From M55B167 sp964406095 (lineage in GTDB: Bacteria; Verrucomicrobiota; Kiritimatiellia; RFP12; UBA1067), in NCBI GenBank assembly GCA_964406095.1, contig CAYOQJ010000099.1, positions 1-64,000 of the forward strand: a stretch of DNA of 64,000 bases, given 5' to 3'. Position numbers and translations under genes: made by a program. This document shows, piece after piece, positions 36,301 through 44,117 of the stretch. Position 1 is the first letter of the stretch. The number at the start of each line of letters is the position of its first letter. Under the pieces are notes generated by a model. That model did no database searches and had not been told where the DNA came from. It was given only the letters and a program-made list of their open reading frames with translations.

Positions 36301-36576
36301 CGGGCACTCTTCCGGGTGGCGGATGGAAGACCCAACGCGCTTGATATGATCAACGAGGGCGAAGTTCAGTGGATCGTCAATGTCCCGTCGGGAGCTAAAC
36401 CAGCGCGTGATGAGGTGCGTATTCGTACTGAAGCGATCCGCCGCGGCATACCGATCACCACCACTGTACGCGGATTACAGGCTACACTGGCAGGACTTGA
36501 CCGACTTAAAAAGCTACAGAGTTTCGCTGTTTTATCACTTCAGGAGTTTACCCGCAAAGCGGCTAATTTAAACTGA
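33316..36576 (+). CDS. carB: Carbamoyl-phosphate synthase large subunit
   Basis: Makes carbamoyl phosphate for arginine and pyrimidines. The 1086 residues show the two homologous halves: ATP-grasp 1 with PAFTLGGSGGGIA and ATP-grasp 2 with PSFVLGGRAMAIVY, each preceded by the GxGPxxIGQGxEFDY-type motif (IIGAGPIVIGQACEFDY, IGGGPNRIGQGIEFDY). The C-terminal MGS-like regulatory domain covers roughly 950-1070. A GGAG ribosome binding site precedes the ATG. The small subunit gene carA is not in the window. A sigma54 promoter directly upstream suggests nitrogen control, which is unusual for this gene. Confidence 0.97.
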   Translation: MPKRTDISKIMIIGAGPIVIGQACEFDYSGAQACKALREEGYEVVLVNSNPATIMTDPEFAERTYIEPLSIEILHEIIRRERPDALLPTLGGQTALNLAIDLDEAGILERYRVEMIGADAEVIRRAEDRQLFKDAMREINLDVPVSGTAHSLEEAWDVQRMIGAFPVIIRPAFTLGGSGGGIAHNAEEFEAICGNGIALSPADEILVEESVLGWKEFEMEVMRDRNDNTSIICAIENIDPMGVHTGDSITVAPTMTLTDREYQIMRDASLAVMRVIGVETGGSNVQFAIDPESGRLVVIEMNPRVSRSSALASKATGFPIARIAAKLAIGYTLDELRNDITQETPACFEPALDYVVTKIPRFAFEKFPGSNPRLTTQMKSVGETMAIGKTFKQSLQKALRSLETGHYGFEDNRGRFTGCTQERIEDELQNPGPQRIFYIREALKRGWTIDRIFNLTKIDRWFLAQLHELVAYEDEIRSVGSLEKLALDKALFRQIKEFGYSDRQISDLLQCAERDVRLLRENLDLRAVYALVDTCAAEFKAVTPYFYSNWSTADDLSDFNEPGEPKKRIMIIGGGPNRIGQGIEFDYCCVHACYALREAGFETIMVNSNPETVSTDYDTSDKLYFEPVTLEDVLAIYQREKCDGVIVQFGGQTPLNLAGALTANGVKVIGTSPESIEKAEEREFFKRLAEKVGVRQPENATATNYEEALAIACRIGFPVLVRPSFVLGGRAMAIVYDEESFEDFACEALTASEGRPVLIDKFLEGAVEVDVDCISDGRTHVLGAIMEHVEKAGVHSGDSACSIPPLTLSDGVIGQIRSYTHALAAELGVVGLMNVQYAVQNGDVYIIEVNPRASRTIPYVSKAIGVPLARYAALVMAGCTLEELGFTQEVHIPHFAYKEAVLPFNRFPGCDAMLTPEMHSTGEVMGIDTDPGMAFIKSQLAAGSPLPLSGSVFLSVADHEKSEVIAPAHELQQMGYRIFATLGTATVLRDHGIKARALFRVADGRPNALDMINEGEVQWIVNVPSGAKPARDEVRIRTEAIRRGIPITTTVRGLQATLAGLDRLKKLQSFAVLSLQEFTRKAANLN

Positions 36577-36881
36577 AACGTTTCGCACAATCGGCCAATC
36601 CCACTCAGGTTGAACATGTTTATCTTAACGAAGCAATTTGTAAGTTAATTTGGACATATTTTTATTCTTTCAAGCAACTCAACACCGTTATCGATGGTAG
36701 GCGACATAGGCAACTACGCGCGGGTAAAGAAGCTTTTTGAACGGGATCGAGCTGATATTACAATTTGCGAAAAAATCCTATTTTGCAAATTCAGTCTGTA
36801 CTTCTACGCCCTGAATATATATAATCTGTCGGCAAATCGGTTTTTCACTTTTTCACTTATTTACGCAACGGAGTTTAATTT
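36577..36881. other. Intergenic region between carB and the decarboxylase genes
   Basis: No credible gene. It contains an inverted repeat at 36762-36791 (AATTTGC-G-AAAA paired with TTTTGCAAATT, one bulged base) and a TATAAT hexamer at 36820-36825. The -35 position 17 bases upstream reads TGTACT, only half matching. The repeat is placed like an operator or activator site for the promoter of the downstream decarboxylase operon. A 66-codon frame spanning 36694-36894 overlaps the next gene and is not believed. Confidence 0.5.
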
Positions 36882-37112
36882 ATGGCAATCCTGAGTCAGG
36901 GTCTGGTCATGCTGATAGCCGGAATCGGCATAGTTTTTTCGTTTCTCGCCATACTGGTCTTTGTAATGGCGCTTTCAGCAAAAATCATTCCGCGTTTCAA
37001 CCACATTCTGCCGGACCCCGAACCTCGGAAGAGAGCGACCCGTCAGGCTTCATCCTCGAGTGATGCCGAAATTGCGGTTGCCATTGTTGTAGCTGTTGCC
37101 AGATCGACGTAA
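36882..37112 (+). CDS. oadG: Na+-pumping decarboxylase gamma subunit (OadG-like)
   Basis: Small protein of 76 residues with one N-terminal transmembrane helix (GLVMLIAGIGIVFSFLAILVFVMAL) and a short polar, Ser/Ala-rich tail. This is the layout of oxaloacetate/methylmalonyl decarboxylase gamma chains, which hold the alpha and beta subunits together in the membrane. Family similarity is weak because of size, so the call rests mainly on its place directly before the alpha and beta genes. Confidence 0.8.
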   Translation: MAILSQGLVMLIAGIGIVFSFLAILVFVMALSAKIIPRFNHILPDPEPRKRATRQASSSSDAEIAVAIVVAVARST

Positions 37113-37176
37113 GTGCTGCACTCTCATAATTTTTACTTTAAAACACCCAAAAATACACCTCTAAGGAGATTCAACT

Positions 37177-38979
37177 GTGGCCAAGAAACCCATAAAAGTA
37201 ATGTGTACAGCCTTTCGCGACGGATTTCAGTCATGTTACGGTGCCCGCGTATTCACTGAAGATTTCATGCCTGCAGTGGCGGCCTGTGTTGACGCGGGCA
37301 TAACCCACTTCGAAGCTGGAGGAGGCGCCCGTTTTCAATCACTCTTTTTCTATTGCAATGAAAACGCCTTTGACATGATGGATCGTTTTCGTGAAGTCGC
37401 TGGTCCGGATGCCGACCTGCAGACCCTTTCACGCGGCGTAAATGTTGTCGGTCTTGACTCACAGCCCCGCGACGTGATTGATCTGCATGCACGTATGTTC
37501 AGCAAGCACGGCATCACCACCATCCGCAACTTTGATGCGCTCAACGATTTCAACAATCTTATCGACAGCGGCAGATCAATCAAAGATGCCGGTCTGCACC
37601 ACGAGGTCTGTGTGACCATGATGGCTTTGCCGCCCGGCTGTGAAGGCGCCCACACACCTGAATTCTATATCCAAACTCTCAGAAACATCCTGGATGCGGA
37701 CATTCCCTACGACAGCGTCTGTTTTAAAGACGCCTCAGGCACGACCATTCCGGCATACATCTATGAGACCATCCGGCAGGCCCGCAAGCTTCTGGGTGAT
37801 GATGTCAACATTGTTTTCCACTCCCATGAAACCGCTGGCATTGGAACTGTAGGCTACAAAGCGGCAATCGAAGCCGGCGCTTCGCAGGTGGACTGCTCTA
37901 TCGTACCGATGTCGGGAGGGACCTGCCAACCTGACATTGCCACACTCTGGCATGCAATGCGCGGAACCGACTATGATCTGGGCATTGATATTGATAAATT
38001 GATGGAGGCTGAACTCATCACCAAGGAGTGCATGAAAGATTATTTTCTGCCGCCGGAGGCCAAAGCAGTGGAACCGATGATCCCCTGGTCGCCCATGCCG
38101 GGTGGTGCGCTCACAGCCAACACACAGATGCTACGCGACAACAATCTGATGGACAAATATTCCGACTGTATAGCCGCCATGGGAGAGGTGGTACGCCGCG
38201 GTGGCTTTGGTACCTCTGTCACTCCGGTCAGTCAATTCTACTTCCAGCAGGCTTTTAACAACGTACTTTTCGGTAAATGGAACAAGATTGCCGAAGGTTA
38301 CGGTAAAATGGTGCTCGGTTATTTTGGCAAAACACCCTGTGCGCCTGATCCGGAAATCGTAAAACTGGCTTCTGAGCAACTCGGTTTGGAGCCTACCGAC
38401 GAGAAGGTTGTCGATCTCAACGACCGTGATCCCAAGAAGGGTGTGGGTGTAGCCAAAAAGCTGCTGAGCGACAACGGTATCACCGATCTGAGTGAGGAAA
38501 ACATATTCATCGCCGCTACCTGCAAAGAGAAGGGAATTCAGTTCCTAAAGGGCGAAGCCAAGATCGGGGTGCGCAAGGGTGCTGCCCAACGCGAGACTCC
38601 GGAAGCGGCCCAAGGCGGAGCCGAGGGTTATACCGTTACTGTCAATGGCAACAGCTACGGTGTTCAACTCAAGGGTGACAAAGCTCTAGTCAACGGCAAG
38701 GAATATGCGGTCAATGTGACTAACGGCATCAGCAACGCGAATGCCCCCGCCGCAGGTGGCGGCAATGAAACCGAAGTCAAGGCATCTGTGCCTGGCACGG
38801 TGTTGCGTATCGGTGTGGCTGTGGGCGACAGCGTCAGCGAGGGGGATGAACTGCTGGCACTTGATGTAATGAAAATGGAAACGCCTGTTCAAGCACCCTG
38901 TTCCGGCACAGTCAAAACAGTGGCTGTCGGACAGAGCGACAAAGTCAACGCCGGTGACGTTCTTGTAACCATCGGCTGA
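37177..38979 (+). CDS. oadA: Biotin-dependent decarboxylase alpha subunit (OadA-like carboxyltransferase + biotinyl domain)
   Basis: A 600-residue carboxyltransferase with its own biotin carrier. The HMGL-like TIM barrel (about 6-280) starts with TAFRDGFQS, where classical OadA/PycB has RDAHQS; the carbamylated-Lys region CFKDASGT and the metal-binding HSH of FHSHETAG are conserved. A conserved PYC/OADA domain follows, then a linker and a biotinyl domain with Lys566 in LDVMKMETPVQAP. The start is GTG with an AAGGAG ribosome binding site. Carboxyl transfer from oxaloacetate to biotin is the most likely reaction. The changed active-site loop leaves the substrate somewhat open. Confidence 0.87.
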   Translation: MAKKPIKVMCTAFRDGFQSCYGARVFTEDFMPAVAACVDAGITHFEAGGGARFQSLFFYCNENAFDMMDRFREVAGPDADLQTLSRGVNVVGLDSQPRDVIDLHARMFSKHGITTIRNFDALNDFNNLIDSGRSIKDAGLHHEVCVTMMALPPGCEGAHTPEFYIQTLRNILDADIPYDSVCFKDASGTTIPAYIYETIRQARKLLGDDVNIVFHSHETAGIGTVGYKAAIEAGASQVDCSIVPMSGGTCQPDIATLWHAMRGTDYDLGIDIDKLMEAELITKECMKDYFLPPEAKAVEPMIPWSPMPGGALTANTQMLRDNNLMDKYSDCIAAMGEVVRRGGFGTSVTPVSQFYFQQAFNNVLFGKWNKIAEGYGKMVLGYFGKTPCAPDPEIVKLASEQLGLEPTDEKVVDLNDRDPKKGVGVAKKLLSDNGITDLSEENIFIAATCKEKGIQFLKGEAKIGVRKGAAQRETPEAAQGGAEGYTVTVNGNSYGVQLKGDKALVNGKEYAVNVTNGISNANAPAAGGGNETEVKASVPGTVLRIGVAVGDSVSEGDELLALDVMKMETPVQAPCSGTVKTVAVGQSDKVNAGDVLVTIG

Positions 38980-39042
38980 GAACGACTTATCGATAATTGT
39001 TGCGATCATAAATTTTAACTGCTACAAATTTTGGAACGATTC

Positions 39043-40542
39043 ATGAAAAAGACAATTCTAATTCTGGTGGCTGTCGCGGGAGTGCTGTGTTCAGTGGCCA
39101 ATGCTCAGAATCAAGGAAATACGACATCGCAGAGCGTATTGGAAAGTCGTAATCCAAACGGCATTGACCTTCGTGCGAGAAGCGGCACCTCACAGAGAGG
39201 GACAAAACCGGAGCAGGCGGAATGGCAGAAAACCTTGCAGAAGGTTCGCAATCTGGTTGCCACCACCGGCATTCAGGGTTTTTTCGTAGCTGAACCGCCG
39301 GAGTATCTGATTAAGGGTTACTTCAAACCCAATGGTGATTTTGTAGCCGGTCACGAAGTTGAGATTCTCGGTGGCAAGGTACCATACGGTCTGGGACAGT
39401 TTCTTATGATTCTAATCTGTCTGGGTTTAATTTATCTTGCGGTGGTCAAAGGCTTTGAACCTTTGCTGCTTCTGCCGATCGGTTTTGGAGGACTGCTGGC
39501 CAACATGCCGTATGCCAATGTGACAACTCCTCCGGTTGTCGAAATGGTTGAAACCGTGGTAAACGGCGCAATCGTGATGGCACCGCGCATTACAGAGCCG
39601 GGTGGTTATCTCTACTACTTTTTCGACTTCGGTGTAGAGACCGGGCTTTTCCCGATCATGATTTTCATGGGAGTGGGTGCCATGACCGACTTCGGGCCGC
39701 TGATCGCCAATCCGCGTACCGCACTGCTCGGTGCCTCCGCCCAGTTCGGCATATTCGTTGCGCTCTTCGGGGCCCTGATGCTCGGCATGATTCCCGGCAT
39801 TGACTTCGGATTGCCCGAGGCCGCCTCAATCGGCATCATCGGTGGGGCTGACGGCCCGACTGCCATCTGGTTGACATCCAAGCTGGCTCCGCAGATTCTT
39901 GGCGGTGTAGCTGTGGCGGCATATTCATACATGGCATTGGTACCGATCATTCAGCCCCCGATCATGCGAGCCATCGTGCCTGAAAAGGATCGAAGCATTG
40001 TGATGAATCAGCTACGGCATGTCTCACGCATGGAGAAAGTCTGTTTCCCGCTGATAGTACTTTTGCTCTGTGCACTTCTGCTTCCCAGTGCCGTACCGCT
40101 GGTGGGAGCACTGATGCTCGGTAATCTGGCACGTGAAGTCGGCCCCTCTGTGGCGCGCATCTCCGACACAATGTCCAACGCCCTGGTTAACATTGTAACA
40201 ATTCTGCTGGGTTTATCAGTCGGCTCAAAGCTGGCCTGTGAAAAATTTCTGACCTTTGAGACTCTCGGTATTCTGGGACTGGGGTTGGTTGCTTTCATGT
40301 TCGGCACCGCATCCGGCTGCTTGATGGGGCGTCTGATGAGCAAATTTTCGAAAGACCCGATCAATCCGCTGATCGGAGCCGCCGGTGTTTCCGCCGTACC
40401 GATGGCCGCCCGCGTTGCCAATAAAGTCGGATTGGAGTCTAACCCAACCAACTTTCTGCTGATGCATGCCATGGGACCAAACGTCGCAGGTGTCATCGGC
40501 TCGGCGGTTGTTGCTGGTGTTTTATACACACTCTGCAAGTAA
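39043..40542 (+). CDS. oadB: Na+-translocating decarboxylase beta subunit (OadB-like)
   Basis: Integral membrane subunit that couples decarboxylation of carboxybiotin to Na+ export. The conserved C-terminal 380 residues have GFGGLLANMP, the ion-site segment MGVGAMTDFGPLIANP, and IGIIGGADGPTAIW containing the essential Asp. Unlike standard beta chains of about 375-430 residues, this 499-residue protein has an N-terminal signal-like helix (about 4-22) and a roughly 80-residue soluble segment before the first core helix. The ATG at 39043 is chosen over a TTG four codons earlier. Confidence 0.9.
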   Translation: MKKTILILVAVAGVLCSVANAQNQGNTTSQSVLESRNPNGIDLRARSGTSQRGTKPEQAEWQKTLQKVRNLVATTGIQGFFVAEPPEYLIKGYFKPNGDFVAGHEVEILGGKVPYGLGQFLMILICLGLIYLAVVKGFEPLLLLPIGFGGLLANMPYANVTTPPVVEMVETVVNGAIVMAPRITEPGGYLYYFFDFGVETGLFPIMIFMGVGAMTDFGPLIANPRTALLGASAQFGIFVALFGALMLGMIPGIDFGLPEAASIGIIGGADGPTAIWLTSKLAPQILGGVAVAAYSYMALVPIIQPPIMRAIVPEKDRSIVMNQLRHVSRMEKVCFPLIVLLLCALLLPSAVPLVGALMLGNLAREVGPSVARISDTMSNALVNIVTILLGLSVGSKLACEKFLTFETLGILGLGLVAFMFGTASGCLMGRLMSKFSKDPINPLIGAAGVSAVPMAARVANKVGLESNPTNFLLMHAMGPNVAGVIGSAVVAGVLYTLCK

Positions 40543-40599
40543 GGCCGGAGTACGGCAGTTGTCGCGGCAGTGCTTAGGCATCTTTCAGAGAGTCGAATC

Positions 40600-41907
40600 A
40601 TGAATCTTTCAGTTTCAACAAGCGGCGCACTCAGGGGCGTGATAACACTACCTGGAGACAAATCGCTTTCCCACAGGGCTGCACTCTTTGCCGCTCTGGC
40701 ACAGGGCACAAGCACAATCCGTCGATTTCTTAATTCAGGGGTCACGCAGGCGATGCTTGGCGTCCTCGAAGAGCTCGGCATTAAGTGGGATTTGAACGAT
40801 CAGACACTGATCGTCAAAGGTTGCGGTCTGCATGGCTTTCGTCAACCGGTAAAGGCATTGAATTGCGGCAATTCCGCCACAACCATCCGAATGATGGCCG
40901 GTGCACTGGCGGCCTCTGGAACCCCATGTGTGCTTGACGGATCGGCTGGATTGCGCCACCGCCCGATGGGTCGCATCATAGAACCGCTCAACCTGATGGG
41001 CGCTAAAATAATCTCCGAGAACGGAGGTGCACCACTTTCACTTTCCGGACGTAACACCGCCCGCAGTCTGCGATCCATCGACTACGCGCTACCGGTTGCC
41101 AGCGCTCAGGTGAAAAGCGCGCTGATACTGGCCGCTCTGGCTGGCAGTGGAACCACAACCCTGACCGAACCGGGACCTTCACGCGACCACAGCGAACGCA
41201 TGCTAGGCGCCATGGGAGCCGACATAACCTACGGGAAAGACAACAAAATAAGGATTCAACCGCTCTCGAAACCATTGTTGCCGTTGGACATAACGCTACC
41301 CGGCGATATCTCATCGGCGGCGTTTATGCTGGTAGCTGCGTCCATTGTTCCCGGTTCGGAAATCACGGTCAGGGATGTAGGAATCAACCCGACCCGCACC
41401 GGCATTATCGATGTGCTACAGAGCATGGGGGCAGAGGTGACAATCAAAAACAAGCGTCTTTGCTACGGCGAGCAGATGGGCGACATCACGCTCAAAGCCG
41501 CCCCGTTGAAAGCGGTCGCGGTGAAGGGCGAGACGGTCGTACGGATGATCGATGAATTTCCGGTTTTCGCGCTGGCAGCCGCTTTTGCTGAGGGCACAAC
41601 CGTGGTACAGGATGCCGCTGAACTGCGCCACAAGGAGAGCGACCGCATCTCGACACTCTGCGGTGAAATGAAGCTACTGGGAGTGGCGATGGAAGAGTAT
41701 CCCGACGGCTTCGCTATCAAGGGCGGCACCTGCCGGGGTGGAAGATGTACAGCACACGGAGACCATCGGCTGGCGATGTCTCTGGCACTGGCGGGGCTGC
41801 GCGCGCCAGAGGGTACTGTTGTAAGCGGTGCGGAGATTCTCAATGAATCTTTTCCAGAGTTTATTGATAATCTGGTCAAGCTCGGTTGCCACAAACTGAT
41901 TACATGA
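40600..41907 (+). CDS. aroA: 3-phosphoshikimate 1-carboxyvinyltransferase (EPSP synthase)
   Basis: Sixth step of the shikimate pathway. LPGDKSLSHRAALFAALAQG at the N-terminus and NCGNSATTIRMMAG are the phosphate and PEP-binding motifs; DGSAGLRHRPMGRI and RHKESDRI are also present. The length is 435 residues from the ATG at 40600, which starts just before the conserved fold; the upstream GTG reading adds ten unrelated residues. It lies 57 bases after oadB on the same strand. Confidence 0.96.
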   Translation: MNLSVSTSGALRGVITLPGDKSLSHRAALFAALAQGTSTIRRFLNSGVTQAMLGVLEELGIKWDLNDQTLIVKGCGLHGFRQPVKALNCGNSATTIRMMAGALAASGTPCVLDGSAGLRHRPMGRIIEPLNLMGAKIISENGGAPLSLSGRNTARSLRSIDYALPVASAQVKSALILAALAGSGTTTLTEPGPSRDHSERMLGAMGADITYGKDNKIRIQPLSKPLLPLDITLPGDISSAAFMLVAASIVPGSEITVRDVGINPTRTGIIDVLQSMGAEVTIKNKRLCYGEQMGDITLKAAPLKAVAVKGETVVRMIDEFPVFALAAAFAEGTTVVQDAAELRHKESDRISTLCGEMKLLGVAMEEYPDGFAIKGGTCRGGRCTAHGDHRLAMSLALAGLRAPEGTVVSGAEILNESFPEFIDNLVKLGCHKLIT

Positions 41908-41973
41908 TTTTATAATCTGAGAACTCAATGAACCTATCTGTTTTTATTACAGAAGTAATACAGGTTGCCGCCT

Positions 41974-43050
41974 ATGTTAACCTCTGAATTCGATTATGAG
42001 CTGCCTAAGGAACTGATCGCCCAGGAACCGCCCAAACAACGCGGCACATCGCGCATGCTGGTTGTACATCGTGGGAGCGGATTGATCCAACACCGCATGA
42101 TTGGAGACATCGCTGAATTTCTAAGCTCTGACGACCTGATGGTGCTCAACGATACCAAAGTTTTCCCGGCCAGACTGCAGGGAAGTTGGTCGGACAGCGG
42201 CGGCGCGCTTGAACTGCTGCTGCTGTACCCACTGGCACTGGCGGAGAATGGAGTTGATGACGACCAGGACCGCCGCTGGCTCTGCATGTGCGGTTCCGGG
42301 CGCAAAGTGCGTATGGGGCTTAATGCGATCTTTGCCGACGGAGCGTTAAGGGCCGAGATCGTTGAATGTCGGGAAGAGGGATTTTGTGTTGTCGTTTTTC
42401 ACAGCATCCGCAACCTGATGTCATTACTGGAAGAGCATGGACTTACACCGGTGCCCCCCTATATCAAACGTCTTTCAGATAATCGGCTGGAACGTCTTGA
42501 CCGCGAACGCTATCAGACCATATACGCCAAGGAGCGGGGAGCGGTGGCAGCGCCGACCGCCGGTCTGCATTTCACGGATGAAATTTTTGCCGGTCTCGAT
42601 CAAAGGGGAATCAGGCGGCAGTTTTTGACTCTGCATGTGGGACCGGGCACGTTCAAACCGGTAAAAAGCGAATTTGTGAAAGAGCACCGCATGGATGCCG
42701 AACATTATGCAATCAGTGAGAAGTGCGCCGCTGAGATCAACGCATGCCGTGCGAACGGCGGCCGGGTGGTCTGTGTGGGCAGCACGACTGTTCGTACGCT
42801 TGAGAGTGTAGCGGCATGCTTTGAGGGTAATATCAGGCAGGCTAAGGGCTGCAGTTCCATTTTCATTTATCCGCCCTTTGATTTTCGGGTTACGGATGTG
42901 ATGCTAACCAACTTTCATCTGCCGCGATCAACTTTGATTATGATGGTCTGTGCGTTGGCCGGACGTGATCTGATTATGCGTGCTTATCAGCAGGCGGTGA
43001 GCGAACGTTACCGTTTTTTCAGTTATGGTGACTGCATGCTGATTCTGTAA
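41974..43050 (+). CDS. queA: S-adenosylmethionine:tRNA ribosyltransferase-isomerase QueA
   Basis: Adds the epoxycyclopentane group to preQ1 in tRNA during queuosine synthesis. The protein starts SEFDYELPKELIAQEPP and contains LMVLNDTKVFPARL, VAAPTAGLHFT and LHVGPGTFKPV, all QueA hallmarks. The ATG at 41974 (358 residues) is preferred to a TTG three codons upstream. It complements the queFCDE operon near 12 kb; tgt and queG/queH are not in the window. Confidence 0.96.
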   Translation: MLTSEFDYELPKELIAQEPPKQRGTSRMLVVHRGSGLIQHRMIGDIAEFLSSDDLMVLNDTKVFPARLQGSWSDSGGALELLLLYPLALAENGVDDDQDRRWLCMCGSGRKVRMGLNAIFADGALRAEIVECREEGFCVVVFHSIRNLMSLLEEHGLTPVPPYIKRLSDNRLERLDRERYQTIYAKERGAVAAPTAGLHFTDEIFAGLDQRGIRRQFLTLHVGPGTFKPVKSEFVKEHRMDAEHYAISEKCAAEINACRANGGRVVCVGSTTVRTLESVAACFEGNIRQAKGCSSIFIYPPFDFRVTDVMLTNFHLPRSTLIMMVCALAGRDLIMRAYQQAVSERYRFFSYGDCMLIL

Positions 43051-43077
43051 TCAGACGGAAGACGGAGAAATTAAACT

Positions 43078-44010
43078 GTGACAATTATCCTAACATCGAT
43101 TCTACCTATCTGTCTGCTTATCGCATTGGGAACACTTTTAAGCATGAGAGGATTTCTGCCACCTGTTTTTTTCACACAACTCAACCGATTGGGTTTTTAC
43201 ATTCTGCTGCCGGCGTTGTTGTTCCATAAAATTGCCGGTTCAAATCTACAGAGTTTAAAAGGCGGCATACTGACCGGTGTGCTGATTTGTGGCTGTTCGG
43301 CTGTAATCACATTGATTACATTGGTGATCGGACACTGGATGCGCTTGCCGAGGCCCTCATCGAGCGCGCTGGCACAGGCGGCGATGCGCGGGAATCTGGC
43401 TTACGCCGGTCTGCCGATTATACTTTTCATGTTCGGTTCTGACTCCGAAGCTGTACAGGTGGCTGTGATCGCCCTAATACCGTCGGTTCCTTTTTTCAAC
43501 TTTTTAGCGGTCTTGATCCTGACTACACCGGAGGGATCGACCCCGATTAACCGATTAAAGCGCACCACATTGAGTATTCTATTCAATCCGCTGATCATCG
43601 GTTGTCTAATGGGGCTGGTATTTATGTTTGCTGACAGCGGTGCCCCGCAGCCTCTGATGCGGGCCTTACAGACACTGGGTCAAGCAGCTCTGCCCTGCGC
43701 CCTGCTTTCGCTGGGGGCGGGGTTGTCTTTCAGTTCAATCAGGTCACAGATCAAACCGGCCGCAGTCGCGGCGACTCTCAAACTTGTGGCTCTGCCGCTA
43801 CTGGGCTATCTTGTGCTGCAGTTGCTAGAGGTGCAATCACGCGCAATCCTGTTCACTTCGATGATCTATCTGGCAGCACCCAGCGCGGTTACATCGTATG
43901 TGATGGCTGAACAGATGGGAGCCGACAAAGAGCTGGCGGCCGCAGCGGTCACACTCAGCACACTCTGCGCCATGCCGGTGCTGGCACTTCTGCTGCTGAT
44001 TCTCGGATGA
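43078..44010 (+). CDS. AEC-family (auxin efflux carrier-like) transporter
   Basis: Membrane protein of 310 residues with about ten helices and the two-repeat layout of AEC/BART proteins. The crossing-over region of the first half reads QAAMRGNLAYAGLPI, a well-conserved family motif. It starts with GTG after a GGAG ribosome binding site, 27 bases downstream of queA. Bacterial homologues export or import small organic acids such as malate, which would fit the nearby decarboxylase, but this is inference. Confidence 0.85.
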   Translation: MTIILTSILPICLLIALGTLLSMRGFLPPVFFTQLNRLGFYILLPALLFHKIAGSNLQSLKGGILTGVLICGCSAVITLITLVIGHWMRLPRPSSSALAQAAMRGNLAYAGLPIILFMFGSDSEAVQVAVIALIPSVPFFNFLAVLILTTPEGSTPINRLKRTTLSILFNPLIIGCLMGLVFMFADSGAPQPLMRALQTLGQAALPCALLSLGAGLSFSSIRSQIKPAAVAATLKLVALPLLGYLVLQLLEVQSRAILFTSMIYLAAPSAVTSYVMAEQMGADKELAAAAVTLSTLCAMPVLALLLLILG

Positions 44011-44117
44011 TTACGGGGAGTTGGAGGAGTTGTCGCATTCGGAACCACTGTTTTGAGCGGCATTAGCTGCTGTGCGGGCTGTGTGTGGAGATTATGAACT
44101 TAACCTTCCTTTTACTT

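Noticed and set aside
36694..36894. Small 66-residue gene before the decarboxylase operon
   Set aside because: It overlaps the oadG start, has no ribosome binding site and its composition is that of AT-rich intergenic DNA.
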